In this document: positions 13,435 through 21,430 of the stretch, piece by piece
How positions within the stretch are numbered: position 1 is the stretch's first letter
Layout of the letters: every line of letters starts with the position of its first letter
NCBI GenBank assembly: GCA_002428225.1
Contig: DIUD01000049.1
Coordinates: 2,499-26,697, forward strand
Direction of reading: 5' to 3'
Source: Roseovarius sp. UBA6167
GTDB taxonomy: Bacteria > Pseudomonadota > Alphaproteobacteria > Rhodobacterales > Rhodobacteraceae
Length of the DNA stretch: 24,199 bases
Made by a program: the position numbers and the translations under genes
The notes under the pieces: generated by a model
Databases searched by the model: none
Seen by the model: the letters and a program-made list of their open reading frames with translations, nothing else
What the model was told of the DNA's origin: nothing

Positions 13435-14489
13435 GCGGCCACCTCCTTGATCTGCGCGTCGAACACCGCGCGCGCCCGCACCCAGACGCCCCCTTGCAGC
13501 GCGTCGATGGTCATGAGCGACGGCAGCAGTTGCGCGGCGAAATCCTCCGAGGATTCGCGCGGCAGGAGCGCGGGCAAATTGTCGATCGCCATCACGTCGA
13601 GCGGCGGCGCCTCATGCACACGGATCACCGGCGCGGCCCAGGTGGTCGCGCGCGCGTAAACCGGCACGGGATTGTAATCGCTGTCGGGATCGCAGGCCAC
13701 ATCGCCGATCACGGTCAATCGGCGGGGCGCGGCCAGCGCCTCGGGCGGCACGAAGACCGGCGTGCCGGGCCGCGCGAGGATGCAGTTGATAAGGATGTCA
13801 TGGCCGAGGATTTCCGGGAACGGCCCGCCATGGGCTGTCTCGGCCATGTCCCATCCGGTCACGCGCAGCCCCATCGCCGCGCACAGATCGCTTGCTCCGG
13901 TGCCGACGCGGCCAAGCGCGCCGACGACAAGGGCCGAGGGCCGCGCAGGCATGGGAGCAAGCCGTGCCGCCAGATCGCCAAGCAGCGCGCCGCGCCCGCC
14001 AAAGGCGGCAACCGCCGGGCAGACCCCGCCGCCCCGCTGCGCCGCCCATGCCATGAGCGAGACCGCCGCCCCCGCATACCCCGCCCAATAGCCAAAGGCG
14101 GCGACGCGGCGGCCCGCCTCGTCCACGAGATATTCCAGATCGTAGAGCACCCCGCCGCCCTTGCGGAACCGCGCCAGCAGGCGCCGGCCCCGATGCTGGC
14201 CCTTGAAGGCATGGCCGAACATGACGTGACGGTGGTGCAGCGGCGTGCCATCATCGGGCAATTCCTTCAGCCCGAAGATGATCGCATCCGCCGGGGCCTC
14301 GGGCCAGGCGCCCTCGGGGGCGATCTTGCAGCCGGCCGCGACGTAGTCCTCGGTCGCAATGGCGCGCGCCGCGCTCTGCTCTACCGTCACGGCAAAGCCG
14401 CGCGCGATCAGCGCCGCCGCCCCGCCGGGGGTTATCCCCACCCGCGCCTCGTTGGCGCGCTGCTCGGCCCGGACCCACAGATGCGTCAT
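13431..14489 (-). CDS. saccharopine dehydrogenase (L-lysine-forming, LYS1-like)
   Basis: A 352-residue protein of the alanine-dehydrogenase / saccharopine-dehydrogenase fold. The N-terminal half starts MTHLWVRAEQRANEARVGITP; Arg16, Lys75 (GLKELP) and His93 (FGHAFKG) occupy the places of the catalytic-site Arg18, Lys77 and His96 of yeast Lys1. A Rossmann domain follows (ALVVGALGRVGTGA, about 186-199). The known LYS1 reaction is reversible conversion of saccharopine plus NAD to lysine, 2-oxoglutarate and NADH. Since such bacteria make lysine through diaminopimelate, a catabolic role or a different amine substrate is more likely. It lies 10 bp downstream of the GST gene and overlaps the P1 peptidase by 4 bp, so it is in an operon with both. 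Confidence 0.85.
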   Translation of the reverse strand: MTHLWVRAEQRANEARVGITPGGAAALIARGFAVTVEQSAARAIATEDYVAAGCKIAPEGAWPEAPADAIIFGLKELPDDGTPLHHRHVMFGHAFKGQHRGRRLLARFRKGGGVLYDLEYLVDEAGRRVAAFGYWAGYAGAAVSLMAWAAQRGGGVCPAVAAFGGRGALLGDLAARLAPMPARPSALVVGALGRVGTGASDLCAAMGLRVTGWDMAETAHGGPFPEILGHDILINCILARPGTPVFVPPEALAAPRRLTVIGDVACDPDSDYNPVPVYARATTWAAPVIRVHEAPPLDVMAIDNLPALLPRESSEDFAAQLLPSLMTIDALQGGVWVRARAVFDAQIKEVAA

Positions 14490-14499
14490 GCAAACCCCC

Positions 14500-15114
14500 T
14501 CAGATCATGCCGTCGGCCATGACCCGCGCCACCGAGGCGCGCGCCGCCATCGCCGCGCGGAAGGCGCGGATCCCGGGGAACGGCCCGAGGTCCACCCCGT
14601 CCCCCGCAAGCCAGCCTGTCGCCACGTAAAGATAGGGATCGGCCAGCGACAGCGCCTCGCCCATCACGAATGGCCCGCGCAGCATGTGGGTCTCTACAAA
14701 GGTGGCGCTCTCGGTCATGGTGCGCACCACCTTGGCCTTCATGTCGGCGAGCGAGCTTTCCTCGTCGGCCCAGCGGGAGCCGCGCGCGCCATGCGCATGG
14801 TTCACATGCATGGTGGAGGCGAGGTAATACATCGCCGCGCGCATCTGCGCGGCCTCGAACGGGTCTTCGGGACGCAAGCCCGCCTGCGGCGCGAGATCGG
14901 CGATGTAATCGAGAATCGCCCCCGTCTCGGTCAGGATGCCCCGCTCTGTGACCAGCGCGGGCACCCGCCCCTTGGGGTTGATCGCGCGATAATCGGGGCG
15001 CGTCTGCTCGCCCGCCTTGAAATCGAGCCGCACCGGCTCGAACGCAATCCCCGCCTCGTGCAGCGCAATCGCCACGGCCACGGCGATCGTGCCCTTCGCG
15101 TAATGGAGTTTCAT
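14500..15114 (-). CDS. glutathione S-transferase
   Basis: A 204-residue cytosolic GST. The thioredoxin-fold N-terminal domain (1-78) has the cis-proline glutathione loop KGRVPAL and the gamma-glutamyl-binding ETGAILDYIA (about 69-78). The all-alpha domain follows (ADPYLYVATGWL, DLGPFPGIRAFRAAMAARASVARVM). The start at 15114 is chosen for AGGAGGGG upstream and the correct family N-terminus MKLHYAKGTIAV; a longer open frame extends through the phosphatase gene in another frame and is not real. GSTs conjugate glutathione to electrophiles or reduce peroxides; substrate unknown. It sits between the histidine-phosphatase gene (20 bp upstream) and the LYS1-like gene. Confidence 0.92.
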   Translation of the reverse strand: MKLHYAKGTIAVAVAIALHEAGIAFEPVRLDFKAGEQTRPDYRAINPKGRVPALVTERGILTETGAILDYIADLAPQAGLRPEDPFEAAQMRAAMYYLASTMHVNHAHGARGSRWADEESSLADMKAKVVRTMTESATFVETHMLRGPFVMGEALSLADPYLYVATGWLAGDGVDLGPFPGIRAFRAAMAARASVARVMADGMI

Positions 15115-15134
15115 GCCTTGTCCCCTCCTGCCTG

Positions 15135-15785
15135 CTAGATGAACGTTCGCGCATGCGCGCGATCGGGCGCGTCGAGATGCGGCGTGGCGTTGAACGCGCC
15201 CACCATCAGCATCTCGTGCACATGATGCACCCGGTGGAGCGAACTGTTCATCACCTGAAGCATCACCTTCGACAGGCCGGCAATCTCCAGATGCAGCGCG
15301 TGGCGCATCACCATGCCGATCACACCGCCCGATGTCACCACCAGAACGCGGCCGCCCGCCTCTTTCAGATCGTCGATGACCGACCCCACCCGCCCGGTGA
15401 AGGCGTCGAAGCTCTCGGGCAGGCCGGAGAGCCCGCCCCCGGCCCAATGGGTGATGACCTGCGGCAGGTAGCGGGCAAATTCGGTGGCGTCGCCGGGCGC
15501 GGGGATGCCGTGCTGCGCCTCGACCGCCTGCGCCAGCGCGAAATAACTCAGCTCGTCCAGCCGCGCGTCGATCTCGAAACCCGCATAGCCCATCGCACGG
15601 GCGGTGCCCTTCTGACGGTTGAGCGTACCGCTGACGACGTGATCGAAATGCGGATTCGTCGCGCGCAGATGCGCGCCCAGCCATTGCGCCTGCTGCACGC
15701 CCAGCGCCGAGAGCCGGTCATATTCCGCCTCGTCGGTCGCATGACTGTTGGCCTGTCCGTGGCGCACCAGAATGATCTCGGTCAT
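15135..15785 (-). CDS. histidine-phosphatase-superfamily protein with altered active site
   Basis: A 216-residue phosphoglycerate-mutase-like protein. The N-terminal RHG (8-10) supplies the phospho-accepting His9, and Arg57 in SGTLNRQKGTA is the second phosphate-binding arginine. The usual second catalytic histidine motif (VxHG) near the C-terminus reads VVTSGGVIG (149-157), so Ser152 replaces His. Activity may be reduced, or the protein may belong to a subgroup that tolerates this; the fold is otherwise complete. There is no signal peptide. It is 20 bp upstream of the GST gene and 29 bp downstream of the GNAT gene on the same strand. Family substrates range from phosphosugars to phosphoproteins, and none can be assigned. 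Confidence 0.88.
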   Translation of the reverse strand: MTEIILVRHGQANSHATDEAEYDRLSALGVQQAQWLGAHLRATNPHFDHVVSGTLNRQKGTARAMGYAGFEIDARLDELSYFALAQAVEAQHGIPAPGDATEFARYLPQVITHWAGGGLSGLPESFDAFTGRVGSVIDDLKEAGGRVLVVTSGGVIGMVMRHALHLEIAGLSKVMLQVMNSSLHRVHHVHEMLMVGAFNATPHLDAPDRAHARTFI

Positions 15786-15814
15786 CTCGTCTCCCCGTTG
15801 CGCATCAGCGCGCC

Positions 15815-16402
15815 TTAACCCGCATTGGTCCGCCCCCGCCGATCCACCCGCAACGCCGCATAAAGCACATGCGTCCGCCAGCGCCCGTTGATCTGGAGAT
15901 AGCTCTGCGCCACGCCCTCGTACTTGAAGCCGCAGCTTTCCAGAAGCGCCCGCGAGGCATGGTTCTCCGGCAGGCAGGCGGCCTCGATCCGGCTCAGGTC
16001 AAGCCGCTGGTAGGCATGATGCACCACCGCCGCGATGGCCTCGCGCATATATCCCTGCCGGGCATGGCGCGCCCCGGTCCAGTATCCAAGCGTGCCAGAT
16101 TGCGCCGGCCCCCGACGGATATTGTCAAGCGTGATCGCCCCCAGGAGTGCGCTGTCCTCGCGCCGGATGAGAAACAGCGGCAAGGCCGTGCCACCCGCAA
16201 TCGCCCGCTGTGCCCACCAGACCCGGTTGGAGAACCCCCTGCGCGACAGGTGATCGGCGGCCCAGGCCGGCTCCCACGGTATCAGGAAATCGGCGCTCTC
16301 GGCGCGCAGCCCGCTCCAGTCGCGGAAATCGGCCATCACCGGCGGGCGCAGGGTGAGACGCTCGGTCTCGATCCTGAGCTTGCGGCGTGGCAAGAGCAGC
16401 AT
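15815..16402 (-). CDS. GNAT N-acetyltransferase, RimJ/RimL type
   Basis: A 195-residue acetyltransferase. The RimJ-like features are the opening IETERLTLRPP (11-21), the acetyl-CoA loop region GYWTGARHARQGYMREAIAAVV (about 106-127), and NHASRALLESCGFKYEGVAQSYLQINGRW (147-175). Such enzymes acetylate the N-terminal amino group of ribosomal or other proteins with acetyl-CoA. Its start overlaps the M16 peptidase stop by one base (TGATG), so it is translated in an operon with it. Homologs follow the M16 gene in related Rhodobacterales, as far as I recall. The exact substrate is unknown. Confidence 0.9.
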   Translation of the reverse strand: MLLLPRRKLRIETERLTLRPPVMADFRDWSGLRAESADFLIPWEPAWAADHLSRRGFSNRVWWAQRAIAGGTALPLFLIRREDSALLGAITLDNIRRGPAQSGTLGYWTGARHARQGYMREAIAAVVHHAYQRLDLSRIEAACLPENHASRALLESCGFKYEGVAQSYLQINGRWRTHVLYAALRVDRRGRTNAG

Positions 16403-17664
16403 CAGGCGGCGCGCCTCGCGTCAAGGCTCGCCAGGTCCGGCGCGCCCGCGACCGGCCCGTAAAGCGCAAGCGCGGCAGGCGCGCGCGCCACCGTCGTCTC
16501 GGCCACGCGGCGCACGTCGCCCAGCGTCACCGCGTCGATCCGCTCTACCACCTCGGCCAGATCCGGCACCCGCCCCCAGATCTGGAGCATCCGCGCCAGC
16601 CGCTCGGCGCGGTTCGAGGGGCTTTCCAGCCCCATCAGCAGCCCCGCCTTCATCTGCGCGCGCGCGCGCTCGACCTCGGCGGTGCCCATGTCATCGGCGG
16701 CGCGCTTCATCTCGTCGATGGTGACATGGGCAAGCTCGGCCATCTGCCCGGCCGAGGTGCCGGCATAGATGGTCAGCATCCCCGTATCCGCATAGGCCCC
16801 GGCCTGCGCGAAGATCGTGTAGCACAGGCCCCGCCGCTCGCGCACCTCCTGAAACAGCCGCGACGACATCGACCCGCCCAGCGCCGAGGCATAGATCTGC
16901 GCCGCGTGGATATCCGCGTGGGCGTAATCGGGCGACTCGAACGCCAGCGCGAAATGGGCCTGCTCCAACGCCTTCTCGCGCCGCATCTCGCCGCCCTCGA
17001 ATCGCGCGCGCGGCGGCACGAATGACGGCGCGGGCACCATGTCGCCGAACATCTCCTCGGCCAGCCGCACCAGTTCTGCGTGATCCACCGCGCCCGCGGC
17101 CGAGAGCACCATCTGGCCGGGCCGGTAGTGGCGATCCACGAACCCTTCCAGGTCGGGCCGCGCGAAGGCGCGCACCCGCTCCTCGGGGCCAAGGATCGTG
17201 CGCCCGAGCGGATGATCGGGATAGGCGCGCTCCTGCAACCAGTCGAAGATGATGTCGTCGGGCGTATCGAGCGCCTGCCCGATCTCCTGAAGGATCACGC
17301 CCCGCTCGACCTCGATCTCGCGCGCGTCAAAGGCCGGGTTGCGCAGGATATCGGCCAGCACATCGACGGCCAAAGGCACATCGTCCTTGAGGATACGCGC
17401 GTAATAGGCCGTCACCTCGCGCGATGTATAGGCGTTGATATAGCCGCCCACATCCTCGATCACCTCGGCGATCTCGAGCGCCGAGCGCCGCGCGGTGCCC
17501 TTGAAGGCCATGTGTTCGAGGAAATGCGCGATACCGTTCTCGCTCGCCTCCTCGTGACGCGCGCCCGCCAGCACCCAGATGCCGACAGCCGCCGATTGCA
17601 GCCCCGGCATGGTCTCGGACACGATGCGAAATCCGTTGGAAAGGGTAGTCAGATTGACACTCAA
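16402..17664 (-). CDS. M16-family zinc peptidase (mitochondrial processing peptidase-like)
   Basis: A 420-residue protein with the inverted zinc motif HFLEH (47-51; His47, Glu50, His51) and a downstream glutamate ligand, probably Glu127 in ERGVILQEI. The C-terminal half is the non-catalytic M16 domain and includes the glycine-rich ALGGSMSSRLFQEVRERRGLCY segment of the processing-peptidase beta type. It degrades or trims peptides, probably in the cytosol, since there is no signal sequence. The start is a TTG at 17664: MSVNLTTLSNGFRI is the expected N-terminus and no ATG or GTG fits. The TTGA overlaps the thrC stop by 4 bp, and GAGGAA lies 11 nt upstream. Confidence 0.95.
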   Translation of the reverse strand: MSVNLTTLSNGFRIVSETMPGLQSAAVGIWVLAGARHEEASENGIAHFLEHMAFKGTARRSALEIAEVIEDVGGYINAYTSREVTAYYARILKDDVPLAVDVLADILRNPAFDAREIEVERGVILQEIGQALDTPDDIIFDWLQERAYPDHPLGRTILGPEERVRAFARPDLEGFVDRHYRPGQMVLSAAGAVDHAELVRLAEEMFGDMVPAPSFVPPRARFEGGEMRREKALEQAHFALAFESPDYAHADIHAAQIYASALGGSMSSRLFQEVRERRGLCYTIFAQAGAYADTGMLTIYAGTSAGQMAELAHVTIDEMKRAADDMGTAEVERARAQMKAGLLMGLESPSNRAERLARMLQIWGRVPDLAEVVERIDAVTLGDVRRVAETTVARAPAALALYGPVAGAPDLASLDARRAA

Positions 17665-19052
17665 TTGGCGATCCGTTCCTCGATCAATGTTTCAATCGCG
17701 CCCAGGTCATTGGCGACCCGCGTCACGCGCTCCTCCCGCTCATACAGGTCCGCCATGCGCGCGGGCAAGGGGGGGCGGATGCCGCTCGCCTCCTCGACCG
17801 CCTCGGGAAACTTGGCCGGATGCGCGGTGGCCAGCGTTATCATCGGCACGCCGCGCACGCGCTGTGCCTGCGCCACATATACGCCCACGGCGGAATGCGG
17901 GCAGAGCAATTCGCCGGTGGCGGCATGGGTCTCGCGGATCGTCGCGCGCGTGGCCTCCTCGTCGCAGCGTCCCGTGTCGAACACCTCGCGCAACGCCTGC
18001 AAGGCACCTTGACCGACCGAGAAGCCCCCCCCCGAAGCCAGCTCCTCCATTGCCTGCGCCACCGCGCCACCGTCCTGCCCATAGGCATAAAACATCGCCC
18101 GCTCGAAATTCGACGATACCTGAATATCCATCGACGGGCTGATCGACGGGATCACCCCGTCGGGGCGATAGTCCCCGGTGCTCAGACAGCGGTGCAGAAT
18201 GTCGTTCTGATTGGTCGCCACCACCAGCCGGTCGATGGGCAGCCCCATGCGCCGCGCGATATAGCCTGCGAAGACATCCCCGAAATTGCCCGTGGGCACG
18301 GTGAACGACACCTTGCGATCGGGCGCGCCGAGGCTGACGGCGGAGGTGAAATAATACACCACCTGCGCCAGCACCCGCGCCCAGTTGATCGAGTTCACCC
18401 CCGCCAGCCGCACGCGATCACGAAACTCGAAATCGTTGAACATGTCCTTCACGCGCGCCTGGGCATCGTCGAAATGCCCGCTCAGAGCCAGCGCATGGAC
18501 ATTGGCCTCAACCGGCGTCGTCATCTGCCGCCGCTGCACCTCGGAGACGCGCCCATGCGGATAGAGGATGAACACATCCACCGAGTCGAGGCCGCGAAAC
18601 GCCTCGATCGCGGCCGAGCCGGTATCGCCAGAGGTCGCCCCCACGATGCTCACCCGGCGGCCAGACCGCTTCAGCGAGACCTCGAACATCTGCCCGATAA
18701 GCTGCATGGCGAAATCCTTGAACGCCAGCGTCGGCCCGTGGAACAGTTCCAGCAGGAAATGCCCCGGCGCAAGCTGCTTCAAGGGCGCGCGCGCGGCATG
18801 ACCGAACCCCGCATAGGCCCGCGCGATGATGGCGCGAAACTCCTCTTCGCTAAAGGCATCGCCGACAAAGGGCCACATCACCCGGAACGCGGCGTCCTCA
18901 TAGCTCACCCCCTCGAGCGCCCGGATCTCCTCGGCCGCCATCGGCGGGATGCGCTCGGGCAGATACAGCCCGCCATCGCGCGCCAGCCCCGTCAGCATCG
19001 CCTCCTCAAAGCCGAGCACGGGCGCGCGGCCCCTCGTCGAGATGTATCTCAT
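17661..19052 (-). CDS. thrC: threonine synthase
   Basis: A 463-residue PLP enzyme converting O-phospho-L-homoserine to L-threonine, the last step of threonine synthesis. The N-terminus is MRYISTRG..., and DGGLYLPE (26-33) is typical. The PLP lysine is Lys112 in HGPTLAFKDFAMQ, and the phosphate-binding loop is GATSGDTGSAA. The length suits the longer bacterial/fungal class. The start at 19052 is supported by AAAGGGG 7 nt upstream and by a 4-bp ATGA overlap with surf1; the frame is open to 19136 but that part belongs to surf1. It is placed between surf1 and the M16 gene in the cox-linked run, so it is probably expressed constitutively with oxidase biogenesis genes. Confidence 0.97.
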   Translation of the reverse strand: MRYISTRGRAPVLGFEEAMLTGLARDGGLYLPERIPPMAAEEIRALEGVSYEDAAFRVMWPFVGDAFSEEEFRAIIARAYAGFGHAARAPLKQLAPGHFLLELFHGPTLAFKDFAMQLIGQMFEVSLKRSGRRVSIVGATSGDTGSAAIEAFRGLDSVDVFILYPHGRVSEVQRRQMTTPVEANVHALALSGHFDDAQARVKDMFNDFEFRDRVRLAGVNSINWARVLAQVVYYFTSAVSLGAPDRKVSFTVPTGNFGDVFAGYIARRMGLPIDRLVVATNQNDILHRCLSTGDYRPDGVIPSISPSMDIQVSSNFERAMFYAYGQDGGAVAQAMEELASGGGFSVGQGALQALREVFDTGRCDEEATRATIRETHAATGELLCPHSAVGVYVAQAQRVRGVPMITLATAHPAKFPEAVEEASGIRPPLPARMADLYEREERVTRVANDLGAIETLIEERIAN

Positions 19053-19732
19053 GTCCTGACCCCTTTCGCGGCCCCGATCTGCCGCCGGATGAGAACCGCC
19101 ACGATCACCGCCCAGATGAGGGCAAAGGAAAACCATGTGACGGCATATTCAAGGTGATCGTTGGGAATGCGCGCACCGTCCACCGGCAGCGGCTCAACGG
19201 CGCGCTCCGGCGGCGACAGCTCGCGCGCGACGATCAACAGCGACTCGGTGCCCAGCACCCCCGCCATCTGCGCGATATCGCGGGAGAACCAGATGTTGCC
19301 CGCGACATCGTTCGCGGGCGTGGCGCCGGTGCGGTCATCGGGCCAGTGCAGGTTGCCGGTGACAACCACATCGCCCTCGGGCGGCACGGGCACCTCCCGC
19401 GCCACGGGAATGAACCCCCGGTCCAGCAGCACCCGCCGCCCGCCCGTCTCCAGCACCGAAATCAGCCGATACCCCGCGCCTACCTGCTTCTGACTGACCA
19501 GCACCCGCAGCGCCTGCGCCCCGATCCGCCCCTCGGCGCGCACTGGCAGATAGCGATCCGCCTCGCCCGCGCGCGCAGGCAGGCCCACCGGCGCGGCGGA
19601 AATCTTCGCCGCGATCTCGTCCAGCACGCCCTCTTTCCACGCCAGCCGCTGCACCTGCCAGACGCCCAGCCCGACAAGCAGCGCCAGCCCGGCCAGCCCG
19701 AAGATCAGCAATGGAAGAACGCCCTTTCGCAT
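19049..19732 (-). CDS. surf1: SURF1-family oxidase assembly protein
   Basis: A 227-residue inner-membrane protein with two membrane segments (about 4-24 and 195-215) enclosing a periplasmic domain. SURF1 signatures are GVWQVQRLAWKEGVL (23-37), LLDRGFIPV (102-110) and NDHLEYAVTWFSFALIW (191-207), which includes the conserved histidine. SURF1 binds heme a and helps its insertion into subunit I of aa3 oxidase. AAGG lies 7 nt upstream. It is separated from ctaE by 124 bp that contain a UUCG hairpin, and it overlaps thrC by 4 bp. The subunit I gene it serves is not in this window. Confidence 0.95.
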   Translation of the reverse strand: MRKGVLPLLIFGLAGLALLVGLGVWQVQRLAWKEGVLDEIAAKISAAPVGLPARAGEADRYLPVRAEGRIGAQALRVLVSQKQVGAGYRLISVLETGGRRVLLDRGFIPVAREVPVPPEGDVVVTGNLHWPDDRTGATPANDVAGNIWFSRDIAQMAGVLGTESLLIVARELSPPERAVEPLPVDGARIPNDHLEYAVTWFSFALIWAVIVAVLIRRQIGAAKGVRT

Positions 19733-19811
19733 GTCCCGCCTTCAAATGGGAAATGCGGGGAAGGAACCCCCCGCACCTTCATCTTGCCAAAAATATCCGC
19801 GCCGCAGGCAT

Positions 19812-19826
19812 CGCGCCGAAGGCGCG
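19812..19826 (-). terminator. UUCG-capped hairpin in the ctaE-surf1 gap
   Basis: The minus strand reads CGCGCC-TTC-GGCGCG, equivalent to a stable C(UUCG)G tetraloop on a 5-bp CGCGC/GCGCG stem. It lies 31 nt after the ctaE stop. A short ATATTTTTGG follows about 17 nt later, not directly, so full termination is doubtful; partial attenuation or mRNA 3'-end protection between ctaE and surf1 is plausible. Confidence 0.45.
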
Positions 19827-19856
19827 TCAGGATCAACCGCCGCAGGCGCGCCCCGG

Positions 19857-20657
19857 TCAGCCGCCCCAGACATACACCGCGGCAAAGAGAAACAGCCAGA
19901 CCACATCGACAAAGTGCCAATACCAGGCCGCCGCCTCGAAGCCGACATGCTGCTCGGGGGTGAAATGCCCCTTGAGCGTGCGCATCAGGCACACGAACAG
20001 GAAGATCGTGCCGATGATCACATGCGCCCCGTGAAAGCCGGTCGCCATGAAGAAATTGGCGCCGTAGATATTGCCGGAAAAGCCAAAGCCCGCATGGCTG
20101 TATTCATAAGCCTGAAGGACGGTGAATAGCACGCCCAGCACAATGGCGATGGCCAGGCCCCGTTTCATGTCCTCGCGGTTGTTTTCATGCACCAGCGCGT
20201 GATGCGCCCAGGTGGCGGCACAACCCGAACACAACAGGATCAGCGTATTGATCAGCGGCAGGTGCCAGGGATCGAAGGTCTCGATCCCGACGGGCGGCCA
20301 GACGCCATCAATCGCCGGCGAATAGGGCCCCATCGGATACATGGCGTGCTTGAAGAAGCTCCAGAACCAAGCCGCAAAGAACATCACCTCGGACATGATG
20401 AACAGGATGAAGCCATAGCGCAGCCCGATCCGCACCACCGGCGTGTGATCGCCGGTCTGTCCCTCATGGACCACGTCGGACCACCAGCCGAACATCACAT
20501 AAAGCACGCCGACCACCCCGGCGAGGAACATCCACGGACCCTTGTCATGGAAAAACAGAACTGCTCCGAACAGCATGACAAACCCCGCCAGCGCGCCCAG
20601 CAGCGGCCAGATGGAGGGGGGAAGGATATGGTAATCGTGGTTCTTGGTATGTGCCAT
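19857..20657 (-). CDS. ctaE: cytochrome c oxidase subunit III
   Basis: A 266-residue integral membrane protein with seven predicted helices, the normal size for aa3-type subunit III. Recognisable parts are HDYHILPPSIWPLLGA (7-22), the FIMSEVMFFAAWFWSFFKHA helix, NTLILLCSGCAATWAHHAL, GFHGAHVIIGTIFLFVCLMR and the end EAAAWYWHFVDVVWLFLFAAVYVWGG. Subunit III binds phospholipid and stabilises the proton-uptake side of subunit I. It follows ctaG by 25 bp in the cox run. The start at 20657 has GAGGGAA about 10 nt upstream. Confidence 0.98.
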   Translation of the reverse strand: MAHTKNHDYHILPPSIWPLLGALAGFVMLFGAVLFFHDKGPWMFLAGVVGVLYVMFGWWSDVVHEGQTGDHTPVVRIGLRYGFILFIMSEVMFFAAWFWSFFKHAMYPMGPYSPAIDGVWPPVGIETFDPWHLPLINTLILLCSGCAATWAHHALVHENNREDMKRGLAIAIVLGVLFTVLQAYEYSHAGFGFSGNIYGANFFMATGFHGAHVIIGTIFLFVCLMRTLKGHFTPEQHVGFEAAAWYWHFVDVVWLFLFAAVYVWGG

Positions 20658-20682
20658 CTTGTCAGATTCCCTCGTCGAAGGC

Positions 20683-21258
20683 TCAGTTCAGCGTTTTGTC
20701 GGTTTTTGCGTCCTGCGCAAGGGCCGCATGGCTCTCGGGCAGGGCGATCTCGTGAAACGTATAGGAAAGCGTGATCGTGTGGACATATTGCCCCTCGCGG
20801 TCGGTCACGATCTCCGGGTCAACATAGAATGTCACCGGCATCAGCACCCGCTCGCCGGGTTGCAGCACCTGTTCGGTGAAGCAGAAACAGTCGATCTTGG
20901 TAAAGAAGCCGCCCGCCTCGAAGGGCGTCACGTTATAGCTCGCCTGCCCGGCAACCACGCGGTCGGTGGGGTTGTAGGCCTCGTAAAAGGCCAGCCCGGT
21001 CTCACCGATGCGCAGTTCCATCTGCCGTTCGACCGGCCGAAACTCCCACGGCATCCCGCGCGCGCGGCTCGCATCGAACCTCACCTTGATGGTCTGTTCG
21101 AGCACCTCTTCGCTGCCCGCCTCGGCCACGCCCGTCACCCCGCCAAAGCCGGTGACGCGGCAGAACCAGTCATAGAACGGCACCGAAGCCCAGGCCAGCC
21201 CGCCCATGACCACCACCACGCCGACAAGCCGCGTCAGGGTTTTCAGGTTGCGGTCCAT
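20683..21258 (-). CDS. ctaG: Cox11/CtaG copper chaperone for the CuB site
   Basis: A 191-residue protein with one N-terminal membrane anchor (10-28) and a periplasmic Cox11 domain. The conserved VPFYDWFCRVTGFGG is at 26-40, and the copper-ligand pair is CFCF with Cys124 and Cys126. GMPWEFRPVERQM and the following PVTFYVDPE are also family-typical. Cox11 delivers copper to CuB in subunit I. It starts 4 bp after the small CoxF-like gene, within the cox run. Confidence 0.97.
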   Translation of the reverse strand: MDRNLKTLTRLVGVVVVMGGLAWASVPFYDWFCRVTGFGGVTGVAEAGSEEVLEQTIKVRFDASRARGMPWEFRPVERQMELRIGETGLAFYEAYNPTDRVVAGQASYNVTPFEAGGFFTKIDCFCFTEQVLQPGERVLMPVTFYVDPEIVTDREGQYVHTITLSYTFHEIALPESHAALAQDAKTDKTLN

Positions 21259-21262
21259 GCCC

Positions 21263-21430
21263 TCAGTCCCCCTTTTGCTGCGTGGTCTGCGGCAGGGCGA
21301 AATTCTCGTTCGCGACCTTGGCGATGGTCAGCCCGAAGACCAGCACGACAAACCCCGCCAGCACGAGCCCGAGGCCGAGGTTGCGCCCGAACCGCCGCTT
21401 GTGAAGCTCATGTTCCTCACGAAAACTCAT
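21263..21430 (-). CDS. small single-pass membrane protein of the cox cluster (CoxF-like)
   Basis: A 55-residue frame too short for routine ORF listing: MSFREEHELHKRRFGRN leads into one hydrophobic helix (about 18-38: LGLGLVLAGFVVLVFGLTIAK) and a short polar tail. Its start overlaps the ctaB stop by 4 bp (ATGA), and its stop is 4 bp before ctaG. This tight fit, together with the position between ctaB and ctaG where alphaproteobacteria keep a small protein often called CoxF, makes it a real gene. The layout (basic RR-x-x-RN then a glycine-rich helix ending TIAK) suggests an inner-membrane helper of oxidase assembly with its N-terminus in the cytoplasm. No direct function is known to me. Confidence 0.85.
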   Translation of the reverse strand: MSFREEHELHKRRFGRNLGLGLVLAGFVVLVFGLTIAKVANENFALPQTTQQKGD

